9,712 bases of DNA from Pseudomonadota bacterium (GTDB lineage Bacteria > Pseudomonadota > Gammaproteobacteria > Steroidobacterales > Steroidobacteraceae). Shown piece by piece: positions 4,113 through 9,712 of the stretch. A program made the translations under genes and the position numbers. Location of the stretch: assembly GCA_023428645.1 (NCBI GenBank), contig JAEYXD010000250.1:1-9712 (forward strand). The letters are read 5' to 3'. The notes under the pieces are model-generated. The model was not told the origin of the DNA, made no database searches, and was given only the letters and a program-made list of their open reading frames with translations. Every line of letters begins with the position of its first letter. Within the stretch, counting starts at the first letter, position 1.

Positions 4113-7100
4113 ATGCGACTCAATAAAATCAAACTGGCCGGTTTCAAGTCATTCGTTGATCCGACCACCGTCAATCTCCCCAGCAATCTGTTAGGCGTCG
4201 TCGGACCGAACGGCTGCGGCAAATCGAACATCATCGATGCCGTGCGCTGGGTCATGGGTGAAATCTCGGCCAAACATTTGCGCGGCGACTCGATGGCCGA
4301 TGTCGTGTTCAACGGCTCCAGCTCGCGCAAGCCGGTCGGCACGGCGTCGGTCGAGCTCGTGTTCGACAACTCGGACGGCACGCTCGCCGGCCAGTACGCC
4401 GGCTTCGCCGAAGTGTCGCTGAAGCGCGTCGTCTCGCGTGATGGCACGTCGGCGTACTTCTTGAATGGCACCCGCTGCCGCCGCAAGGACATCACCCAGC
4501 TGTTCCTCGGCACCGGGCTCGGCGCCCGCAGCTACGCGATCATCGAGCAAGGCATGATTTCGCGCGTCATCGAAGCGCGCCCCGAGGAGCTGCGCGGCTT
4601 CATCGAGGAGGCGGCCGGCATCTCCAAGTACAAGGAGCGCCGCCGCGAGACCGAGAATCGCATTTCGCACACCAAGGAGAATCTCGAGCGCCTGAACGAC
4701 GTTCGCGAGGAAGTCGAGAAGCAATTGCGGCACCTGCAGCGTCAGGCGGCGACCGCACGGCGCTACCAGGCCCTGAAGCAGGACGAGCGCAAGGTCACCG
4801 CGGAGCTGCTCGCGCTGCGCCTCAAGGTCATCGAACAGGATTCGCAGACCAAGGAAGGCCTCATGCGCGAGCGGGACATCGCGATGCAGGCGGCGATCGC
4901 GGAGCTGCGCTCGACCGAATCCGCGATCGAGACGTCGCGCGAAACCTTCACCGAGGCGTCCGAGGCGCTGAACGCGGTGCAAGGCCGCTACTACCAGATC
5001 GGTGCCGAGATTTCCCGCACCGAGCAATCGATCCAGCACGCCCGCGAGCTGCGGCAGCGGCAGCGGCAGGATCTCGAACAGGCGGAGCGCGGCGCCTCCG
5101 AAGCCCAGCTGCATCTCACGCGCGATGAGACGCAGATCGACGAGTTGCGCGCCGAGCTCACCCACCTCGAGCCGAGTCTCATCGAGGCGCGCGAGCGCGA
5201 GCGAGCGTCCGCCGCGGCGCTCGAGCAGGCCGAAGAGAGCATGCAGGTCTGGCAGGAGCGCTGGGAGGAATTCAATCGTGCTTCGCGCGCCGCGAGCGAG
5301 CGCACGCACGTCGAGCGCGCCCGTATCGAGCAGCTCGAACATCAGCTGCAGCGTCTGTCGGCGCAGCGCGAGCGCCTCGCGGCCGAGCTCGGCACGCTAG
5401 CGACGGCCGAGGCCGAAGCGCGCATCGAGGCGCTGCAGATGGAAGAAGCGAGCGTCCGCGAGCGAGGCGAGACGACCGAGGAGCAGTTGCGCGGCGTCGT
5501 CGACGAGCTGCAGCAGTTGCGCGAGCGCGAGCGCCAGCTCGTGAGCGGCGCCGACGAGAGTCGTCGTGAGCTGAACGAAGCGCAAGGCCGTTTGATGTCG
5601 CTGCAAGCGCTCCAGCAGGCGGCGCTCGGTCTGGCGCAAGGCAAGGTGAGCGAGTGGCTGAGCGAGAACACGCTGAGCGACCGGCCGCGCCTGGCACAGC
5701 AGATGAACGTGGAGCCGGGTTGGGAGCGCGCCGTCGAAACCGTGCTCGGCTCTTATCTCGAAGCGGTGTCCGTCGAAGCGATCGATTCGATCGCGACGCG
5801 CCTCGATTCCCTCAAGGTGGGCGCCGTCAGCTTCTTCTCGGAAGGCGGCTCGACGCCACAGGCCGTCGACGCCGCCCGCCTGTTGGCAAAGGTGCAGGGT
5901 CCGGCGGCCGTCGCGGCGTTGTTGAGCGGGATCATCGCCGTGGATTCCTTGGACGAGGCGCTCGCGAAGCGCCCGACGCTGCTCGCGGGCGAATCGGTCA
6001 TCACGCGCGACGGCATCTGGTTCGGGCGCGATTGGCTGCGCGTCAGCCGTGACAAGGACGTGCATGCGGGCGTCATCGGGCGCGAAAAGGAGATGCGCGA
6101 GCTGCGTGACGCCGTCGATGCGGCGGAGCAGCGCCGCGATGCGCTGCAGGGCCAGATCGCCGAGGCGCGCGAGCGCGTCGCCGATCTCGAAGGCCGTCGC
6201 GATTCCCTGCAGGCCGAAGTCAACCGGCTGCACCGCGCGCAAAGCGAGCTGACCTCGCAGGTGGCCTCCCTGCGAGCGAGGGTCGAACAGAACGCCGGGC
6301 GCGCGCGCAAGATCGAAGCCGAGACCGCCGAGATCGAAGCCGACTACGAGCGAGCGGAAACGGCCGTCAGTACCGCCCGCGCGAGCCTGGAGGAAGGCAC
6401 TGAGCAGATGGCGCAGTTCGAAGAACAGCGCCGCGCCCTCGAAGAGGAGCGCGAGGCGCTGCGCAACAACCTGTCCGCGAAGCGTTCGCAAGGACAGGCC
6501 GACCGTGACCACGTCCAGGATGTCGCGATCAAGGTCGAGTCGAAGCGCTCCGCATTGAGCTCGATCACGGCCGGCCTGGATCGGCTGCGCAATCAGCTGG
6601 AACAATTGACCGAGCGCCGCGAGCAGCTGACTCTGCAGCTGGCGGACGGCGACGCACCGCTCGAGACGTTGGGCGCGAAGCTCGAAGAATTCCTGCAGCA
6701 GCGCATCGGCGTCGAACAGGAGCTGACGGCCGCACGCGAAGCGCTCGAAGGCGCCGAAACGCGCATGCGAACGCTCGATCAGCGGCGCATGGAGGCGGAA
6801 ACGTCCGTCGAAGAGTTGCGTGCGCACCTCGAAGATGTGCGCATGGTCGCGCAGGAGCTGAAGGTCCGGCACGAAACGCTGCTGGAGCAGTTCAAGGCGA
6901 CGCAGTTCGATCTTGCGGTCGTGTATCAGGAGATGGCGCCCGAGGCGGATGTCGCCGCGTGGGAGCAGACGCTCGCCGAGCTGTCGCAAAAGATCGAGCG
7001 CCTGGGTCAGGTGAACCTGGCGGCGATCGACGAGTTCAAGGAGCAGTCCGAGCGCAAGGAATACCTCGATCGCCAGTTCAAGGATCTGACCGACGCGCTC

Positions 7101-7616
7101 GAAACGCTCGAGACCGCGATCAAGAAGATCGACCGCGAGACACGCGCCCGCTTCCAGGACACGTTCGATCGCGTGAATGCGGGCCTGAAGGAGCGCTTCC
7201 CGCGCTTGTTCGGCGGTGGCCACGCGTATCTCGAGCTCGCGGGCGAAGACATCCTGAACGCCGGTGTCTCGATCATGGCGCGCCCGCCAGGCAAGCGAAA
7301 CAGCACGATCAATCAGCTGTCCGGCGGCGAGAAGGCGCTGACGGCCGTCGCGCTCGTGTTCTCGATCTTCGAACTGAATCCCGCGCCGTTCTGTCTGCTG
7401 GACGAGGTGGACGCACCGCTCGACGACAACAACGTCGGACGCTTCTGCGACACGGTCAAGGAAATGTCGGAGCGCGTGCAGTTCATCTTCATCACGCACA
7501 ACAAATCGACGATGGAGCTGGCGCAGCAGCTGATCGGTGTCACGATGCACGAGCCCGGCGTATCGCGGCTCGTCGCGGTCGACGTCGATGAAGCGATGCG
7601 AATGGCGGCGATGTAA
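4113..7616 (+). CDS. smc: Chromosome segregation protein SMC
   Basis: SMC is the ATPase core of bacterial condensin; with ScpA and ScpB it extrudes DNA loops and helps resolve replicated chromosomes. The 1167-residue protein has the expected order: N-terminal head with Walker A GPNGCGKSN (31-39), coiled coil from about 165 to 500, hinge at about 515-660 (GWERAVETVLGSYLEAVSV), returning coiled coil to about 1010, and C-terminal head with the ABC signature LSGGEK (1069-1074), Walker B FCLLDE (1093-1098, catalytic Glu1098) and D-loop DAPLDD (1100-1105). Length is normal for the family. The start at 4113 is chosen because SMC proteins begin MRLxKIKLxGFKSF and GGAG lies 4 bases upstream; a longer in-frame start at 3945/3948 is possible on paper only. 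It is the first gene of a co-directional smc-zipA-ligA block. No scpA or scpB is in the window. All ATPase motifs are intact. Confidence 0.97.
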   Translation: MRLNKIKLAGFKSFVDPTTVNLPSNLLGVVGPNGCGKSNIIDAVRWVMGEISAKHLRGDSMADVVFNGSSSRKPVGTASVELVFDNSDGTLAGQYAGFAEVSLKRVVSRDGTSAYFLNGTRCRRKDITQLFLGTGLGARSYAIIEQGMISRVIEARPEELRGFIEEAAGISKYKERRRETENRISHTKENLERLNDVREEVEKQLRHLQRQAATARRYQALKQDERKVTAELLALRLKVIEQDSQTKEGLMRERDIAMQAAIAELRSTESAIETSRETFTEASEALNAVQGRYYQIGAEISRTEQSIQHARELRQRQRQDLEQAERGASEAQLHLTRDETQIDELRAELTHLEPSLIEARERERASAAALEQAEESMQVWQERWEEFNRASRAASERTHVERARIEQLEHQLQRLSAQRERLAAELGTLATAEAEARIEALQMEEASVRERGETTEEQLRGVVDELQQLRERERQLVSGADESRRELNEAQGRLMSLQALQQAALGLAQGKVSEWLSENTLSDRPRLAQQMNVEPGWERAVETVLGSYLEAVSVEAIDSIATRLDSLKVGAVSFFSEGGSTPQAVDAARLLAKVQGPAAVAALLSGIIAVDSLDEALAKRPTLLAGESVITRDGIWFGRDWLRVSRDKDVHAGVIGREKEMRELRDAVDAAEQRRDALQGQIAEARERVADLEGRRDSLQAEVNRLHRAQSELTSQVASLRARVEQNAGRARKIEAETAEIEADYERAETAVSTARASLEEGTEQMAQFEEQRRALEEEREALRNNLSAKRSQGQADRDHVQDVAIKVESKRSALSSITAGLDRLRNQLEQLTERREQLTLQLADGDAPLETLGAKLEEFLQQRIGVEQELTAAREALEGAETRMRTLDQRRMEAETSVEELRAHLEDVRMVAQELKVRHETLLEQFKATQFDLAVVYQEMAPEADVAAWEQTLAELSQKIERLGQVNLAAIDEFKEQSERKEYLDRQFKDLTDALETLETAIKKIDRETRARFQDTFDRVNAGLKERFPRLFGGGHAYLELAGEDILNAGVSIMARPPGKRNSTINQLSGGEKALTAVALVFSIFELNPAPFCLLDEVDAPLDDNNVGRFCDTVKEMSERVQFIFITHNKSTMELAQQLIGVTMHEPGVSRLVAVDVDEAMRMAAM

Positions 7617-7639
7617 CCGGGAACTGCGCGAACTTCTTT

Positions 7640-8605
7640 ATGCCCGAGCTGCGTTGGATTCTCATTGCCTGCGGTGTGGCCTTGCTCGTGGGTATCTACG
7701 TGTGGGGCCGCCGGAGTACGAAGTCGAGCGCGAGCGCTGCCCTCGACGAGTCGCAGTGGCGCCCGCGGCCAGAGCCGGCCGTCGAGGCCGAGGTCTTCGA
7801 GCCCGTCGTCGATTCGAGCGAGAGCGTGCTCGATGCAGCCGATCTCGATCTCCAGGAGGAGGGCGAAGCGCTTCCTGATGAGCCGGAGCCCGCGCCCTTG
7901 CGCAGCCAGGTTCGGCCAGACCTGGACGAGGCGAGCGAGCCGACGCTCGCAATGCCGGCGAGCCTCAACGATCACAACCGGCGCTACGCCCGCATCGAGC
8001 CGACATTCAGCGAAGAAGTCGTGACGGCCGAACTGCCGGCGCATGAAGCAGCGCCGGCGGCGACCGTCAGATCAGCGCCAGCGCCCGCGCCTCAGCCTCC
8101 TGCCGAGGCGCCCACATTGTCGATGAGCAACGCACCGCCGCCGCGACGTATCGAGCGCCGCAAGATCATTGCGCTGCGGCTTGCGACGCCGCAGCGCATT
8201 CCTGGGGTGCAACTGCGGGCCGCGTTGGAAGACGAAGGGCTCGTTCACGGCAAGTACGACGTGTTTCATCGGCTCGACGAGGAGGGCGGCGGCGCCCTGT
8301 TCAGCGTCGCGAGCATGGTCGAGCCAGGCACGTTCGATCTCGACAAGATGCAGCAGGAGAGTTATCCGGGCATCACGATGTTCGCGCAGCTCCCGGGGCC
8401 CGTCGCGGGCATGCTGGCGTTCAACGAGCTCGTCGCCTGCAGCAAGCGCCTGCACACCGCGCTGGGAGGAACGTTGCAGGACGAGCGCGGCGTGCCGCTG
8501 ACCGTGCATCGCATCGAGCGCATTCGGCATGAGATTCGCGAGTTCGAACTCCGGCCGGCGGCGGAAGGCGCGCATCGGCCGGCAACGTATTCGCCGTCGC
8601 CTTAG
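7640..8605 (+). CDS. zipA: Cell division protein ZipA
   Basis: ZipA is an inner-membrane divisome protein of Gammaproteobacteria that tethers and bundles FtsZ at the Z ring. The 321-residue protein has the classic layout. One N-terminal membrane segment occupies about residues 4-22 (WILIACGVALLVGIYVW) with a very short periplasmic end and a following Arg/Lys stretch. A long acidic then Pro/Ala-rich linker covers about 25-170. The C-terminal FtsZ-binding domain covers about 174-311 (KIIALRLATPQRIPG, then LVHGKYDVFHR, GALFSVASMVEPGTFD, GITMFAQLPGP). The E. coli protein is 328 residues. It begins 23 bp after the smc stop, so translational coupling or a shared transcript is likely. The Shine-Dalgarno site is weak; the start is fixed by the membrane segment, which begins directly after it. 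Its position between smc and ligA matches many gammaproteobacterial genomes. Confidence 0.94.
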   Translation: MPELRWILIACGVALLVGIYVWGRRSTKSSASAALDESQWRPRPEPAVEAEVFEPVVDSSESVLDAADLDLQEEGEALPDEPEPAPLRSQVRPDLDEASEPTLAMPASLNDHNRRYARIEPTFSEEVVTAELPAHEAAPAATVRSAPAPAPQPPAEAPTLSMSNAPPPRRIERRKIIALRLATPQRIPGVQLRAALEDEGLVHGKYDVFHRLDEEGGGALFSVASMVEPGTFDLDKMQQESYPGITMFAQLPGPVAGMLAFNELVACSKRLHTALGGTLQDERGVPLTVHRIERIRHEIREFELRPAAEGAHRPATYSPSP

Positions 8606-8631
8606 CGGGCAGATTGAGAGGCCCGGACGGG

Positions 8632-8673
8632 CCCCCACCCCTGACCCTCCCCCGCTGCGCGGGGGAGGGGGAG
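8632..8673. repeat. GC-rich hairpin, probable dispersed intergenic repeat between zipA and ligA
   Basis: CCCTCCCCCGC (8645-8655) pairs perfectly over 11 bp with GCGGGGGAGGG (8659-8669) around a TGC loop. It is preceded by CCCCCACCCCTGA. This composition and order (C-rich head, then a CCCTC...GAGGG stem with a GC-rich apex) resembles a repeat common between genes in Xanthomonas- and Pseudomonas-like genomes; that recognition is from memory. A smaller stem, GGCCC/GGGCC (8620-8624 with 8629-8633, GGAC loop), precedes it. No T-run follows, so read-through into ligA is expected, perhaps reduced. The remaining bases to the ligA start are AT-richer and hold no clear promoter. Confidence 0.6.
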
Positions 8674-8696
8674 TAAGCTGAAGCCGTTCTTTAAAT

Positions 8697-9712
8697 ATGG
8701 AATCGTCCGCACAAGCTCGAGCGGTCGAGCTGCGTAAGCTCATCGATCACCACAACTACCTCTATCACGCGCTCGACAGCCCCGAGATCTCGGATGCCGA
8801 GTTCGATCGGCTCATGCGGGAGTTGCGGGCGATCGAGGCTGAACATCCCGATCTCATCACGCCGGATTCGCCGACGCAGCGCGTCGGCAGCGCGCCCGTC
8901 AGCTCGCTTGCCGAGGTCGTGCATGCGACGCCGATGCTGTCGCTCGACAACGCGTTCACCGACGAGGATGTGCTCGCCTTCGATCGCCGTGTGCGCGAGC
9001 GCCTCGAGGGCGTGGAAAGCGTCGAGTATGCCGCGGAGCCGAAGCTCGACGGCCTGGCAATGAGCTTTCGCTACGAGCGCGGCAGGCTCGTGCAAGCGGC
9101 AACGCGCGGCGACGGCACCCGCGGCGAAGACGTCACTCACAACGTTCGCACCGTCAAAGCCGTGCCGCTGAAGCTGCGCGACGGGGCGCCGGAGCTGCTC
9201 GAAGTGCGCGGCGAAATCTTCATGCCGATCGCGGGCTTCAAGGAAATGAATCGGCGTGCGCTCGAGAAAGGCGAGAAGACCTACGTGAACCCGCGCAATG
9301 CCGCCGCGGGCATCATCCGCCAGCACGACCCACGGCTCACCGAAGGCCGCCCGCTCGATGTGTACTTCTACGGCCTGGGGGAAGTGCGCGGCTGGAAACT
9401 GCCCGCAACGCATAGTGAGTCGCTCAAGCAATTGCGCGAATGGGGCCTGAAGATTTCCCCGCTGCTGCGCGTCGTGCAGGGCGCTGCCGGCGTGCTCGAG
9501 TACTACCACGACATCGGCGCGAAGCGCGCGACCCTGCCGTACGAGATCGACGGTGTCGTGTACAAGGTGAATCGTTACGCCTTGCAGCGCGAGCTCGGCT
9601 TCGTCGCTCGCGCGCCGCGCTTTTCGATCGCGCACAAGTTTCCCGCCCACGAAGAAAATACGATCGTGCGCGACGTCGAATTCCAGGTCGGGCGCACCGG
9701 TGCGCTGACGCC
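8697..9712 (+). CDS. ligA: NAD+-dependent DNA ligase LigA, N-terminal half (3'-truncated by window)
   Basis: LigA seals nicks in duplex DNA during Okazaki-fragment joining and repair, using NAD+ to adenylate itself. The first 338 codons are present of about 670. Domain Ia carries the NMN-binding stretch NYLYHALD (Tyr23 and His24) and DAEFDRLMREL. The adenylation domain has the nucleotidyl-transfer lysine in KLDGLA (Lys116), ATRGDGTRGEDVT, VRGEIFMP, YVNPRNAAAGIIRQ and EIDGVVYKVN. The OB fold begins at VRDVEFQVGRTGALT, where the window ends; the zinc-finger, HhH and BRCT domains lie outside. The start at 8697 fits the family's N-terminus and puts the active lysine one residue from E. coli Lys115. 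The Shine-Dalgarno site is poor (the purine-rich GGGGGAG lies over 20 bases upstream and is partly in a hairpin). Phe36 replaces the tyrosine found at the E. coli Tyr35 position. It follows zipA after 91 bp. Identification is certain. Confidence 0.97.
   Translation, partial: MESSAQARAVELRKLIDHHNYLYHALDSPEISDAEFDRLMRELRAIEAEHPDLITPDSPTQRVGSAPVSSLAEVVHATPMLSLDNAFTDEDVLAFDRRVRERLEGVESVEYAAEPKLDGLAMSFRYERGRLVQAATRGDGTRGEDVTHNVRTVKAVPLKLRDGAPELLEVRGEIFMPIAGFKEMNRRALEKGEKTYVNPRNAAAGIIRQHDPRLTEGRPLDVYFYGLGEVRGWKLPATHSESLKQLREWGLKISPLLRVVQGAAGVLEYYHDIGAKRATLPYEIDGVVYKVNRYALQRELGFVARAPRFSIAHKFPAHEENTIVRDVEFQVGRTGALT

Noticed and set aside
3677..4126. 149-codon plus-strand frame in the dksA/smc intergenic region
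   Set aside because: It runs straight through the REP-like repeats and across the smc start. It is Pro/Arg/Thr-rich with no ribosome-binding site and no recognisable domain.
5397..7550. 717-codon open frame antisense to smc (and a 383-codon one at 4191-5342)
   Set aside because: These are in a fixed phase opposite a GC-rich, Glu/Ala/Arg/Leu-rich coiled-coil gene, where antisense stop codons are rare. The translations are Leu/Arg/Asp-rich with no recognisable domain, and smc is unambiguous.
8691..9650. 319-codon minus-strand frame opposite ligA
   Set aside because: It is a shadow of ligA, whose plus-strand translation matches LigA motifs along its whole length.

Overview
The window is about 9.7 kb of GC-rich chromosome (I estimate mid-60s % GC by eye) from a gammaproteobacterium. 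The gene orders dksA-gluQ and smc-zipA-ligA are characteristic of that class, and ZipA is essentially confined to it. A long Lys/Ala/Pro-rich extension on DksA, the presence of a PHA regulator (PhaR) and the base composition suggest the Xanthomonadales/Nevskiales/Steroidobacterales side of the class. That narrower placement is inference.

Layout. (1) 1-1047, plus strand: the C-terminal half of polynucleotide phosphorylase (pnp), closed by a strong intrinsic terminator at 1096-1131. (2) 1212-3671, minus strand: a convergent block transcribed dksA -> gluQ -> phaR, that is a stringent-response RNA polymerase cofactor, a tRNA(Asp)-modifying glutamyl-queuosine synthetase and the polyhydroxyalkanoate regulator. 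dksA and gluQ probably share a transcript; phaR has its own good ribosome-binding site and a possible weak promoter. (3) 3672-4112: a 441-bp divergent intergenic region. It carries a cluster of REP-like hairpins and a perfect TATAAT facing dksA. (4) 4113-9712, plus strand: smc -> zipA -> ligA, covering chromosome condensation, divisome anchoring and replication/repair ligation. ligA runs off the window end. A GC-rich hairpin that looks like a dispersed intergenic repeat separates zipA from ligA.

All six protein genes are housekeeping or widely conserved, and I see no mobile element, CRISPR array, RNA gene or novel defence-like system. The points most worth a second look are these: the gluQ-linked DksA has lost two of the four zinc-finger cysteines (CxxT/CxxA) and carries a ~140-residue low-complexity extension; its inferred promoter has a GC-rich discriminator and its inferred leader runs through the REP-like hairpins; and there are structured spacers between dksA and gluQ and between zipA and ligA. 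Long reading frames antisense to smc and to the other genes are composition artefacts.
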